Source: Panagrolaimus kolymaensis (lineage: Eukaryota > Nematoda > Chromadorea > Rhabditida > Panagrolaimidae). Taken from it: 64,000 bases of DNA. The notes under the pieces are model-generated. The model was not told the DNA's origin. It did not search any database and worked only from the letters and a program-made list of their open reading frames with translations. Where the stretch lies: positions 4,340,001 through 4,404,000 of the forward strand of contig JAJQJQ010000013.1 in NCBI GenBank assembly GCA_028622995.1, written 5' to 3'. The translations under genes and the position numbers were made by a program. Below are positions 44,973-56,595 of this stretch, one piece after another; position 1 is the first letter of the stretch; every line of letters begins with the position of its first letter.

Positions 44973-45787
44973 TCAAAGTTTACCAATAGTAAAAAAGGTA
45001 GGAGAAAGTCGACGTTGGTTAAAATTAGGATTTAGCACGACGTTTGAATATAATTTAAAGAATTTAATAGAACGAGGACTTTTTCGACGGTTTACATTCA
45101 ATCTGAAAGCAAAAAATATTTTTCTTTCTTCACAAAAAAAGTAAAATAAACATACAAAAATTTATCAAGTTTTATTAAGCTTTTAATAAAATCCAACAAT
45201 TCTTCCTTTTTACAATGAGAATGAATGCCACCCTCAAAGCGTAAAATTTTCAATTCGGGTGTAACAAATTTCTTTAAAAAATCGAAATCTATCGAATTTA
45301 CTTTAAGATCAATCTCTTTTATTGAAGCAGATTTGATTGGTAAATTTTGAAATAAGACTGCATCAATATTCTTTTCTCCAAAATTCTTGAAAGTGACTTT
45401 TTCCATAACTTCGTATTTGGATTTGAAACTAGAAGAAAAATTCATAGCATTGACACCTTTGCAGAAATCGCCTTCTTTACAGTAACAAGAGATTAAATAA
45501 GTTGATGAGTGTCCATAATTAATATCAACTTCTTTAACAATATGACATCGTTTACAGAGATTTCGAGTTTCTGAGTTAATGGATCCAAAAAATTTCAAAG
45601 TTTGAGAATCACATATTTCTGCAAAGAGTCGTTGACAAACATATGGAAGTAGAGGAAAATTGAAAATTTCATCAAATTTCATTCTCAATGATTGATTTGG
45701 TACATTTTCAACCATATTTAGAATGGTTATGCCTACAGTTCCTACAGTTCTTGGTATTATATTTTTTATGATGGTATTTCTTTCCAT
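44973..45787 (-). CDS. F-box-like family protein, copy 6
   Basis: Two exons (45156-45787, 44973-45102) give 253 residues if started at ATG 45787 (MERNTIIK); the inner ATG before KFDEIFNFP would shorten the leader by 35 residues. The family module is PLLPYVCQRLFAEICDSQTL with KRCHIVKEVDINY, ISCYCKEGDFC and the FEGGIHSH motif. The tail exon carries NVNRRKSPRSIKFF, similar to NRRQSSITFDFY in copy 7. The donor is GTATGT. With copies 1 and 7 it forms one subfamily (VTFKNFGEK, LFQNLPIK). Confidence 0.8.
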
Positions 45788-46534
45788 TGTAGCAATCAAT
45801 ATTCGAAGCGTCCCTAATCAACCATCCACAAATAACAACTAATAAATGTAAGGTAAAATTACCAAAAAGGAAAATGGAAAATATATGATGACCTCAATTT
45901 ACAAGAATAGCTTAAAGCACTATGGGCTTAAAACAATTGCTCTTTTAATTAGTGAAAACTTCCCCTTAAAAAACTATTGATTTTTGATCACTCTTTTGCT
46001 TAAAAAAAAGTTATGCACAATATAAGATGCACAGTCCAGTTGTTAACAATCCTTGTTGTTTTTCGGCATAGAAATGCTTCTCCGCTCGATTAAACTTGTT
46101 TTGTCTATCGTTCATCTAGCATCAACAAACTCAGCTTTATTAAGCTCCTCATAAAGGAAGATTTTAAATTGACATACATTTATTCTAAAAAAACATTAGG
46201 TTGCATCCTTCAATTATTCCATTTTGCTAGGGCTCCTAATTTTTCTGTCTCCTTCATCTTCTCAATTGTTACTATTCCTGCCCCTTTTCATCCTGACATT
46301 TCCTTACTCTTTTTTAGATCTCTTGTTAATTCTTATGTTTATAATAATAAACTGCTAGATGAAATAGTATCACATTAACTCATCAATTTTCCAATTGAGG
46401 CCTATCACTTCATTCTCGACGTAAGATAATTATAGCAAAAACAAATATTATGGGTTTTAGAAAGCAAAATATGTACACCAAATAAGATACAAAATATTTA
46501 TTCTTTTATCACAAAGCAAAAATGAAAAACAACA
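45788..46534. other. gene-free spacer
   Basis: No supported gene or repeat. A plus-strand frame at 46169-46378 has a start codon but no homology and no splice context; treated as chance. Confidence 0.5.
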
Positions 46535-47542
46535 TTAAAAATCTTCTAATGAAACAAAATCAATACCATCAAAATTATCACAAACCTTTTCAAGCCCTTT
46601 AAAAATGCGTTCACGTTCTTTTACATCGAAATCATTGAAAAGTTGAAATCCAAGTTTATTTGGCTTATTACCAGTTTCTTTCTTGATTGCTTTGATATGA
46701 TGTTTTAAGATTAGACCGATAAAAAATTCAGGAGACTCTGTAAGAGATGGTTTATCCAATTGAAGCAAAATAGGTTTTTCAGGATCATCATTGGTAATAA
46801 CTTTGAATCTCCATTTTGGATCTTGTTTAATATCATCAAGCGACATTGAAAGAATTTTGACCAAATCTGAAAGCAAGTTTTGAAACAAAAGTTAGGAAAT
46901 GAAAAAATACCATAAACCATAAAAGGATCCTTGTTTGAAACATCATTCAAAGAAGTTGTAAATAAGCTTGAATATCCTTCATCTTGAAAGCTAAGGTACA
47001 AATCATTACCATAATATCCTAAAATGATCATAAATTACAACGGTTATAAACAAAGTAATACCTTACCATTCCAATTTTCTGCGAATGTGTACTTTAATCC
47101 TTTGAGAACGTAAATAACAGAAGAGTTGTCGTAGAATCCAATAACAGGAATGTTCAAAGCAGATTTAGATGTAAGCTTTTTAGGAAATGAAAGAATTTCA
47201 GGAATAATGTATGGTTTTTGATAAAGATATGGAAGAGAGTTGTGATCAACGAAAAAAGTGAGCAAAAGCTTGTGTCCTTCTTCTTCAGTTGGCAACGGCA
47301 TTAATGCTGTCTCATATTTTTCAGAAATGCTGTTGTAGAAAGATATCTAAGATGAATATACAATAAGCAACAAATCATAAAAAAGAAATATTATAAACAC
47401 TCACATAGTATGGATTCTTTGATTTAGGAACAATTTTGAGTTTTTCAATTGGCAATTCTTCAGTTACACCAGTAGTAATTACAGCTTTCTTAGGATCATT
47501 CAAATTTGGTTCATTTGTAACAGCAAAAGTATATTTATCCAT
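46535..47542 (-). CDS. degenerate Hsp70-like ATPase-fold protein
   Basis: Four exons (47405-47542, 47067-47346, 46911-47018, 46535-46866) give 285 residues. After an unrelated N-terminal region of about 115 residues, the sequence follows the first lobe of the Hsp70 nucleotide-binding domain: PVIGFYDNSSVIYVLKG at the place of the phosphate loop (IGIDLGTT...), NDLYLSFQDEG at the P-S-Y-V-A-F strand, DDIKQDPKWRFKVITND at the S-D-x-K-x-W-P-F-K-V segment, and EFFIGLILKHHIKAIKKETG with a later FNDFDVKERERIFKGLE at the YFND-Q-R helix. The Gly/Thr phosphate loop is lost and the second lobe is absent, so ATP binding is unlikely. The match is by eye and needs profile comparison. Confidence 0.5.
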
Positions 47543-47975
47543 GATATTTTGAAGGCACAAACGAAATCAAGATTTACTTTTGAAAACGATTCTGAAAGAC
47601 AGAAAGAATGAAGAAATGCTTTCAAAATTTTGTATTCGACTAAAAAAAGCGCGAAACGTTTTTGTAAAAAATCCATGTAAGAGCCAAAGGCATTTGTTTT
47701 GTTTTTTTTACCGTTGCAGAAATTTCTTTTAGAAGCTGTTTTACATTCATTTTTGCATATGATTACTTTTTTATTCTAATCTGAAGTGATTATCAAAATT
47801 TTACTTTATTAAAACAAATTCATAAATTCAACAAGGTAAAAATACTTATTGCCAGCCAAACATAAATAAACGAAAAAGGTATTTCAATTTTTTTAAAAAG
47901 AAGTATGAATCATTCAAGAATTTTCAGAGCTTTACAAAATCCTTTGAGCCATAAAAATATTTTCATTATTATCGT
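47543..47975. other. gene-free spacer
   Basis: 433 bases of AT-rich sequence holding the promoter of the Hsp70-like gene and the 3' flank of MED27. Nothing else seen. Confidence 0.5.
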
Positions 47976-49582
47976 TTATTGTTCCCGATATCCTTGACAT
48001 TCAGGATGAACAAGAATATTTTTGCTAATATTTTGAAGCGTTGGAGGCATGCCTTCACGTAAATATTTTTTACAAACTTTACATGGAGCAAGAATATTTT
48101 GATTTGCTTTTTGAATTAATTGGTGGATGTAATGCATTTCGGTATCCATTTTTTGTGAAACATCTTCAATTTTTCTTTTTAATGGACTTTGCATAAATGC
48201 TTGATATTGATTATTTAAAAATGTGGTAAGGGAGGAATAAAACTCTGATTGACTTCGAACATAAATGTCAACCTATAGGTAAGTGGATTTTACAAAATAG
48301 CAAATAACTTTTTTTGGGGATAAAAACTTACAATTTTTTGATTTGAATCAATGTAAGTGTAATTTTCTTTATGTCCATAAAGATTAACATATTCTATTTG
48401 GCCATTATTAACCAACCATAAAGATTTAATGGAAGATTTAGATTCGACAATAAACTAAAAAAATGTTTTACTGAAAAATCTTTGGTGCTTTCACAACTTT
48501 TTTTTTCTGATACCGTAACCCAGAATCTAAAAACACCAAAAAGTCGAAAAAATGACTTCATTAGTTTTCTAATTTTTATGGTTGTTTTTGATACAATTTT
48601 TTGGTGTTTGGTTAATCGCAACAAAAAAAAGTTGCTTCAACAAAAATAATTCTCTTACCTCAATAATAGAATGAGTAACACTTTGTTCCAAAAATTTAAA
48701 TAATATTCGCCATTGCTTTTTCTTATCACCCATTGCATTAATTTTTTTAACAAATTCAATAAAATTTCGATCAAAATCCTTTTGAATTCTTTCGATTTTG
48801 TTTGTATTACTAAAAGGAATATTAATTTCTGTTCCATAAAGTGAAGAAGTTTTCAAAGTTAATGGATTTAATAATTCTGAAACTATTTTGCTATAAGTTT
48901 GCATGTAATTTGTATAATTTGCGGCATCTGTGGCTTCATTGAGAAATTGAGTCTTTTCTGTGGTTTCAGCTGAATCGTTTACAAAGGATGAAAATATGGA
49001 TAATGGTTGTCCATGTCCATTTGTTCCCATCGGGTATTCAATTGGAGTTTTTTCTGGTAATTCATTTGCCAAAGTTTCAAGGGAACTAAAAAAATAAAGA
49101 ATGGAAAAGAAAGGAAAGAGATATTCTTAAAAATCAAGCGATATATATATTCTCGAATCCTAATCGAAAACATTCCAAGTGGGAAGCTTCGCAAATATTT
49201 GATATTTACACCTTAGTTAACTCTTTTTTACGTCCATTATTATGCTCAAAAGCAGTCAGTTACTTACTTGTAATAATTAGTTAAAGCATTAACTTGTTCA
49301 TCCAAATTTTTAACAACAAAATGACTTTTATTTGGATCTCCATCAAGTTCTTGAAAGGGTTGAGTATTACGAATAACTTCGCATATTTTTCGAGTATGTT
49401 GAACGCCTAAAATCATAACTCTAACTATTAGCATATATAAATAGGTTTCTCGAAGATTCAATAAATGAGAGAATGCAAAACTCAAAGGTATGAAAGAACT
49501 TACAATTATTTAATGGTTCTTGTAAAGCTTCAAAATCAGTTTTATTTTTAGCTGCTGCTGCCTGTTGCTGCTTTTGGTTCAT
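47976..49582 (-). CDS. mdt-27: Mediator complex subunit 27
   Basis: Five exons (49504-49582, 49268-49406, 48659-49085, 48332-48454, 47976-48272) give 354 residues. The N-terminal half is helical (FEALQEPLNN, NLDEQVNALTNYY), as expected for the MED27 coiled region. The C-terminal end carries the diagnostic metal-binding motif: CKVCKKYLREGMPPTLQ followed by HPECQ, matching C-x2-C...PP...H-x2-C of MED27. As a Mediator subunit it would act in the nucleus, linking transcription factors to RNA polymerase II. It is head to head with the GluRS gene, 645 bases apart. The symbol is by homology. Confidence 0.82.
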
Positions 49583-50227
49583 TGCTATTTTATGATGAGG
49601 TAATGGAATAGGAAAATAAATGGATGGAAAAAGTTTAATTAAAATTTTACAAGTGTTTTGTGACAAAAAAAGTAAAAAAATGGAAGGAAAATGTTTGCTT
49701 TCGATGCAGAAAACAAAATTTGAGCTTCCCCACAAACCTTGGCTTTATGCACCTTCAATGCCAACTTATGAGAACGATGAAGTTTGATTGACAAAAGTTA
49801 GTTAGTTTGGTTGGAAAAAGAAGGAGTTCGTTCAAGAAAAAAGCAGCAAATGCTATGTGTCCTAATATTTCGTGGAATTACACCATTCTTTCATTCATTT
49901 TTTACCCAATATAAATTGCCATTTTTTTCCATTTTGCTTTCATTTGCCACTTTTTTTACTTGCATCCTCTTCCTTATTTGTTTTTCTCCTCTTTTATCCT
50001 TCTTACACTTATTCCATTTTCTTTGTTTTTGCATTTTTCTTTTCCTCCAAAAAAATTTAGTCTTCCTCATTTTTTTTTTGAGTGTAACAATTTCTTCCCA
50101 TTTCAAGCATACTTTTATTCTTCGCGTTTCTCGTTTTTGGTGACCATTTTATCTTCCTCGTTTTTCCATGATGTTACTCTTCCAATTTTTAGGTAAAACA
50201 ACAAACAATTCAACTTCAATCAAAAAA
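49583..50227. promoter_or_regulatory. bidirectional promoter region MED27 / GluRS
   Basis: Two housekeeping-type genes diverge from this 645-base stretch. A T-rich tract ending TTTTTAG at 50191-50192 lies 35 bases before the GluRS ATG and is a likely trans-splice acceptor. Phe-rich plus-strand frames here are pyrimidine-tract shadows. Confidence 0.55.
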
Positions 50228-52132
50228 ATGACAAAGGATGAAGGAAAGTTCATTGATTTGCCTGGTGCTGTGAAAGGTGAAGTTGTGGTTCGATTTCCAC
50301 CTGAAGCCAGTGGATATCTACATATTGGTCATGCTAAAGCTGCTTTGCTCAACGCATATTATCAAAAAGAATATGAAGGAAAGCTTGTAATGCGTTTTGA
50401 TGATACCAATCCTGCTAAAGAAAATGCTCATTTCGAAGATGTTATCAAAGAAGATCTTCATTTGCTTGGAATCAAACCTGATGTATGGACTCATTCATCT
50501 GATCATTTCGATATGATGCTTGATATGTGCGAAAAGTTATTGAAAGAAGGCAAAGCATTTGTCGATGATACTGATACCGAAACAATGAGAAAAGAACGTG
50601 AAGAACGCGCTGAATCAAAGAACAGAAATAACTGTAAGTTTTCTTTAAAATCTTCAGCATCTTTAACTTTGTTGTTTTAGCTGCTGAAAAGAATCTTGAA
50701 CTTTGGGAAGAAATGAAAAAAGGAAGTCAGCGTGGTCAAGAATGCTGTGTTCGTATCAAGATTGATATGCAAAGCAACAATGGTGCTTTACGTGATCCAA
50801 CAATTTATCGATGCAAGAATGAAACACATGTTCGAACTGGTGACAAATACAAGTGCGTTTTATATATGCTTTTTCTTGTCCATTCATCATAGTACGTTTT
50901 TAGAGTTTATCCAACATACGATTTCGCTTGTCCTATCGTCGATTCTCATGAAGGTATTACTCATGCTCTTCGTACAACCGAATATCATGATCGTGATGAT
51001 CAATATTATTTCATTTGTGATGCTCTTGGCTTGCGTAAACCATACATTTGGGAATACTCGCGTTTGAATATGACTCATACTGTTATGAGTAAACGAAAAC
51101 TTACTCTTCTTGTGGATGATGGAATCGTCGATGGATGGAATGATCCAAGATTGCCAACTGTTCGTGGAATTATTCGTCGTGGATTAACTGTTGAAGGTCT
51201 CAAACAATTTATTCTTGCACAAGGTGGAAGTCGCTCTGTGGTTGTAATGGAATGGGATAAACTCTGGGCATTCAATCGAAAGGTGATTGATCCTATTGCA
51301 CCACGTTATGTAGCATTAGAAGGTTCTCTTGTTCCTGTGCATGTGAATGGTGCTAAATCTGAAACTCAAAAAGCTAATTTACATCCTAAAGTATGTTTCT
51401 TTCTTTCTTGTTTTCATTTCCAACTAATGATACTTTTTTAGGATGCTTCAATTGGAACCAAAGATATTCATTATGGTCCTACAGTTTTCCTCGAACAAGT
51501 TGATGCTGAAATGATGAATGATGATGATACCGTTACCTTTGTCAACTGGGGAAATCTGAAGCTTACAAAAGTTGAAAAGAAAGATGGCCATGTTACTTCC
51601 ATCAATGCCGAACTCAATCTCGAAAACAAAGACTACAAGAAAACTCTCAAAGTTACATGGATTGCTGAACCAAATGTTGATATTCAAGCTGTTCGGTATG
51701 ATCCTGTTATTTCTAAAGCTGTTATTGGTAAAGAAGAAGAGTGGAAAACTTATGTCAATAAAGATTCTAAAGTATGTTTTATTGTTTATGGAACATAGTT
51801 GATTATAGTTACGATTTTAGCATGTTTTTACTTTCAAAGCTGAAGAAGCAATCAAAAATGTAAAGCAAGGAGAGATCATTCAAATACTTCGTAAACAATA
51901 TTACATCTGTGATAAAGCTGCTGAAAATGGACATCCTGCTGTTTTCATCGAAATTCCTGATGGTCATGTCAAAGGTGCTAATGATGAAAAGAAAACTGAA
52001 AAGCCAGCTAAACAAGTTGAAAAGCCATCTAAGAAGGCAGAAAAGAAGGCGAAAGGAGCAAAGGTAAAGTCTCAACCTTTAAACGATCGAAATGAAACTG
52101 TTGTTGATGTACCTGAAGCTTTTAAAGCTTAG
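50228..52132 (+). CDS. glutamyl-tRNA synthetase, predicted short form
   Basis: If the intron 52064-52873 is not removed, translation continues for 22 codons after the donor ([20 protein letters not shown]...) to TAG at 52130-52132, giving 568 residues: a complete catalytic and anticodon-binding GluRS without GST-like and WHEP domains. An AATAAA at 52185-52190 lies 53 bases after the stop. The extra tail looks like ordinary coding sequence. This isoform is a prediction from sequence; RNA data are needed to decide. Confidence 0.5.
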
Positions 52133-54732
52133 GTTTTACTTTTTGTTTTTCTTATATTTTTAATATTTATTTTTTGTTGTTTTAAATAAAGTTTATTGTA
52201 TGTATATTTGTTTGTCGTATTTATGTGATTATCGTGGAAATGGTGCGGTTTGGTATCACAAAAGAATGATTTATTAATGTAAAGCAGATACTCGTAAGTT
52301 TTTTAACTTCCTGTGGATCAACTATCAATCAATAGAGCTGTTAGAATATCAGCAAGTTATTATGAAAAAAGGTTTGCATCTCTCTCCTGAGTCTAATTCC
52401 TCACATTTATGTATTCGATATCCCGTTTTTTAGTAACAACTTTTTTTTCTTCATTTCACTCGATGTTACAGCAACCTTTTGTTAGATTGAGAAGGCAGCA
52501 GACATGTTATTTCCATTATGAAATGTATTTATACCTATCCATGTATCAGACGAAGCAATTGTCATGATGTCCTACTATTTTTTGCTGTCAAACATACTCA
52601 TTTTTTGTTGGGTTTTAAATGCTCCAAAGTCTTTTATGGGAGAGATGTGGATTTGATATTTATGGGTATTCATGCCCCTACTTGACTTTCTTTTATTTAT
52701 AAATTTTGTTTCTAATTAAATAAATCATCATCCTTCACTATTTTTAGTTCGTTCAGGCGCATTGCTTTTTTGCAAAATCATGAGGCATGAATACAAAAGT
52801 TTAAAAAAAAGATGCCTTTTACCAAACCTATGTTAATCAAGCTATAATAAATCACTAAATTAACAATTTTTAGGATAACCACCAACAACAAGAAGCTGCA
52901 GCGCCAAAAACGTCCCAACATGAAGAAGCAGACGTTATTATTCATTCAACAAAAGATAATCCCCTTTATGGCTCATTATTAGCTCTCAAATTTGCTGGGT
53001 TTGATTTCACCAAAAGTGTTGAATTCAATGCTAAAGAAAATTTGTTAGTTGTGTAAGTAACAGCCTTTTCTTATTTTCTCTAATTGCAGCTATAAATAAT
53101 TTACATTTTTTTAGTGGAGGCGTAAGATACACCGATGATGCAGCCATTGCTGAATGTATTGCTCTAACATGTTTACCACTTCTTGGTAACGACGCTGTTG
53201 AACATTCATTGATTTGCGAATATTTGCTTCCATTTAAATTATTTTACAAGGGCAGAAAGTCCATTGATGAAATAATTGCTTTGACTAAACAAACTCTGAC
53301 AAAACAACCCTTCCTTGTTTTTAATCGAGTAACCGTTGCGGATTTGGTTTTATTTGGAATTCTTATCAAACATAAAGAACTTCAAACTATGCAACCTTTT
53401 GGGAAATTCTTTAACTTTTTCAAAAATTTATCTCCAGTTGCCGATGTTCATCGAGCTATTGGCTTAATTGATGTTCCAGCAGCGGCAGCAACATCAAAAA
53501 GTGATGGTGCTGAAAAACCTATAGCAAATGGGAAACCTAAAACACAAAATTCATCTGAAGCACCAAAAGCAACAACAACTACTGCTCCTAAACCAACTGA
53601 TTCAGGTTCTGGTGGTCCAAGTGGAGCTGATATTGATGCTCAAGGAGTTGTTGTTCGAGAACTCAAAGCTAAAGATGCTAAATCTGTGAGTTTTTAGGAG
53701 ACTAAAAAGTTAGGGAGTAAAATAATTTTTTTCTTCAGCAAGAAACTAAGGATGCTATTGCTAAACTTCTTGAATTAAAGAAACAATATAAAGAAGCAAC
53801 AGGGCAAGATTATAAGCCAGGTGCAGCAGCTCCTATTGCTTCAGCAGCTTCTACCCCATCTTCTCAACTAACAACAACGACTCCACCTTCTTCTGATGGT
53901 GGTGGTGAAGAAGCAACTCTTTATGCTGCCATTGAAACCCAAGGCAATGTTGTTCGCGATGTAAAAGCTAAAGATGCAAAATCGGTAAATTTTTGGAAAT
54001 TAGAAAGAAAGGATACAGAACTTCATTAAAATAAATACGCATACTAATATTTTTAGCAAGAAACCAAAGATGCAATAGCCAAATTACTTGAATTAAAAAA
54101 GGAATACAAAGCAAAAACAGGCAAAGATTATAAACCTGGTGGTGCTTCTGCTACCCCAGCAGCTTCTCAAGCAGCAGTAGCTTCATCAACCATTCCAACT
54201 TCTTCCAGTGGCAGTGGAGATGAAGCAGCTCTTTATGCCGCAGTTGAAGCTCAAGGCAATGTAGTTCGCGATGTTAAAGCTAAAGATGCTAAATCGGTAA
54301 ATATTTATATTCAGGCAAAAAATATGACACCAAGAATCCATTCAAAAAGTAAACAAAATTTTTTAGCAAGAAACAAAAGATGCCGTTGCAAAATTGCTTG
54401 ATTTAAAAAAGCAATATAAAGAAAAAACTGGAAAAGATTATAAACCTGGTGCTGCTGCTCCAACAGCAACACCTGCACCAACTCCAACATCCTCGGGTGG
54501 CAACGATGATGAAGCCTCACTTTATGCAGCAGTTGAAGCTCAAGGAATTCTTGTTCGTGAAGTTAAAACTAAAGATCCCAAATCAGTAAGCCCTTTTTTT
54601 TAAGAATCACTATGGCCACCTTAATCATTTGCCGTTATTTTTCAGCAAGAAACAAAGGACGCTATTGCAAAATTGCTTGAATTAAAAAAGGAATACAAAG
54701 CAAAAACAGGCAAAGATTATAAACCCAAATAA
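50228..54732 (+). CDS. ears-1: glutamyl-tRNA synthetase, long form with GST-like and four WHEP domains
   Basis: Eleven exons (50228-50633, 50681-50852, 50904-51390, 51442-51771, 51821-52063, 52874-53052, 53115-53685, 53739-53984, 54057-54296, 54367-54585, 54646-54732) give 1059 residues. It charges tRNA-Glu in the cytosol. The class I core has HIGH as [20 protein letters not shown], and the KMSKS equivalent TVMSKRKLT, followed by the anticodon-binding beta-barrels to about residue 546. Then, after an 810-base intron, comes a GST-like domain ([12 protein letters not shown] ... [10 protein letters not shown]) and four WHEP repeats ([13 protein letters not shown] / [16 protein letters not shown] type). 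In human EPRS1 the GST-like domain precedes the core; here it follows. No prolyl-tRNA synthetase part is present. The symbol is by homology with C. elegans. Confidence 0.92.
52133..52873 (+). other. long GluRS intron part after the alternative stop
   Basis: Rest of the 810-base intron, far longer than the other introns of this gene (48-71 bases). No gene or repeat was recognised. It ends with a normal TTTTTAG acceptor at 52873. Confidence 0.6.
52185..52190 (+). terminator. intronic poly(A) signal AATAAA
   Basis: AATAAA followed by a GT/T-rich stretch (GTTTATTGTATGTATATTTGTTTG), inside the long GluRS intron and 53 bases beyond the alternative stop codon. Placement suits intronic polyadenylation. 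Confidence 0.5.
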
Positions 54733-55218
54733 AATATGGTGTTGATGTTATTGCATAGTTTATTTTATGTAATAAACTTTTGTTGTTTTAAAGATATTAT
54801 ATTTTATGAATGCATTTTTCTTTAATAAAAATTTTATAGTTTCAACAAAACTTTGATAAAGTTTCGTGTCTTTGAACAATAATAAGGTTGTTGGAACATT
54901 CAGACAGTGGAACAAAGCATATGGTAGCTATAGTAAAAATATAAATGAGTAATGCTTTTCATAATTTTATCAATATAAAATAGAAAGAAAAAAGTTGAGA
55001 AGTTTAGCGATTGAAATTAGAGAAAGTTTATTAAAATTGCAAGGTCTCACAATTTTGATCTCCCTCAAAGGGTTTGGCAAAATGGTGTCTTCGCCATCTT
55101 TGATTTTTTTGCCTTGTTTGAAACTTTTGTTGCTCTTTCATTTTACTTTCTATCAACTTTTAGCAAATTGGTTTTCACTTTCTCGACTAACTGACTTTCA
55201 ACTGATTGATTAAAGAAA
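54733..55218. other. spacer between GluRS and F-box-like copy 7
   Basis: Contains the GluRS 3' end (AATAAA-like at about 54770) and the F-box-like promoter. 55090-55195 resembles 44338-44450 near the truncated cellulase. Confidence 0.5.
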
Positions 55219-55972
55219 ATGGCTGTTTCAATTATGGATGGTATCAAATCAATCTGTATTAAATCAAATACAAATGAAACTTTCAATTTTCCTGCACTTC
55301 CATATGTTTGTCAACGACGTTTTGCTGAAATATGTGATCCACGAACTTTGAAATATTTTGCTTCCATCAACTCAACTACAAGGAATCTCGTCAAACGATG
55401 CCATATTGTTAAAGAGGCTCATATTGATTATGAATATCCAACTATTTATTATAAAATCTCTTGTTACTGTAATGAAGGTGATTTCTGCAGAGGTGCTAAT
55501 GGTATGGATCTTTCATCATTCGACAGCAAATACGAAGTTATGGATAAACTTGCATTTACAAATCATGGAGAAAAGAAAACTGATGCTCATTTGTTTCAAA
55601 GTTTACCGATCAAATTGGATTCAATCAAGATACTTGGACTTAATGTTAACTCGATGAATCTCACTGAATTGAAGACTCTTATCAGGCCTGGAGTGAAATA
55701 CTTAAATTTTATTGGAGGTATTCATACTGATTGTTCTTTGTATGAATTTATGAACTTTTTAAGAAGCTTATCAAAACTTGATGAATGCTTGTAAGTTTTC
55801 CTTAGTTTTCTTTAGAAATACAATCTCTTTGTTTTTCAGTTTCACTATGAACCGTCGTCAAAGCTCGATTACTTTCGATTTCTATGATTTAGTGGAACAA
55901 TGCAATATGGATCCAAATTACTTCAAATTCATGATTTATTCTGATATTGCTTTGGGGATTATGAAGTTCTAG
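55219..55972 (+). CDS. F-box-like family protein, copy 7
   Basis: Two exons (55219-55790, 55840-55972) give 234 residues. Module: PALPYVCQRRFAEICDPRTL, with VKRCHIVKEAHIDY (Cys of LCKRC replaced by Val), ISCYCNEGDFC and FIGGIHTDC. The second exon encodes FTMNRRQSSITFDFYDLVEQC, resembling the tail of copy 6. Start is ATG 55219. The neighbouring small membrane gene at 56.6 kb repeats the arrangement at 42-46 kb, where a four-TM gene lies near copy 6. Role unknown; SCF adaptor by analogy. Confidence 0.82.
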
Positions 55973-56595
55973 TTTGTTATTGTTGTATTTCTTTTTACTT
56001 TTGTTGTTGTTGCATTTTTTAAACTTGTTTTTGATTGTATGTATTCTTTCATTGTTTTTATCTTTTGTAAATATAAATGCTTTTCTTTTCATCTCTTTTG
56101 TTTCATTGTTAGGTTTCTTGTTATAAATCTGGAGCAGCTAATACTTGTTTTGTCACATTCATTGGAAGCTGCTTAAACAGCAATAAGTATGCTTTGTGAA
56201 ATATGGTTAAAGCAAAGTACTACTGTCGATCAAGTTGCAGCAGATATGGCAATAAATATGTGATTCAATACCCTTAGCTGTAGCAATTTCTTGTTCTGAT
56301 GTGTAATAGCAACCATAAAAATGTAACAGATCTTTTAGCTTTAAATCTAACTACAAAAACACAAGTTTGTGGGTTGGATGCTTTTAGTGGATTATACGAA
56401 GATTGTTTCTGTTTTTGATATTTGGATGAAAAGTTTCAACGTTTTTATTTTAACCAAAAAGTCAAAGTTTTGATGCAATAAAAGAAGGAGTTAAAGAGTT
56501 TGGTTTATTCAAGTAAGAAATGAAATAACGATTCTTTATTAAATACATATAAACACACAATCAAATTAATTTACAATTAAACCAATATGACATTT
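55973..56595. other. spacer between convergent genes
   Basis: 3' flanks of F-box-like copy 7 and of the small membrane gene. No gene, RNA or repeat recognised. Confidence 0.5.

Noticed and set aside
49811..50196. Plus-strand frames rich in Phe and Ser before GluRS
   Set aside because: Pyrimidine-rich promoter sequence; the real start is ATG 50228 behind an acceptor.
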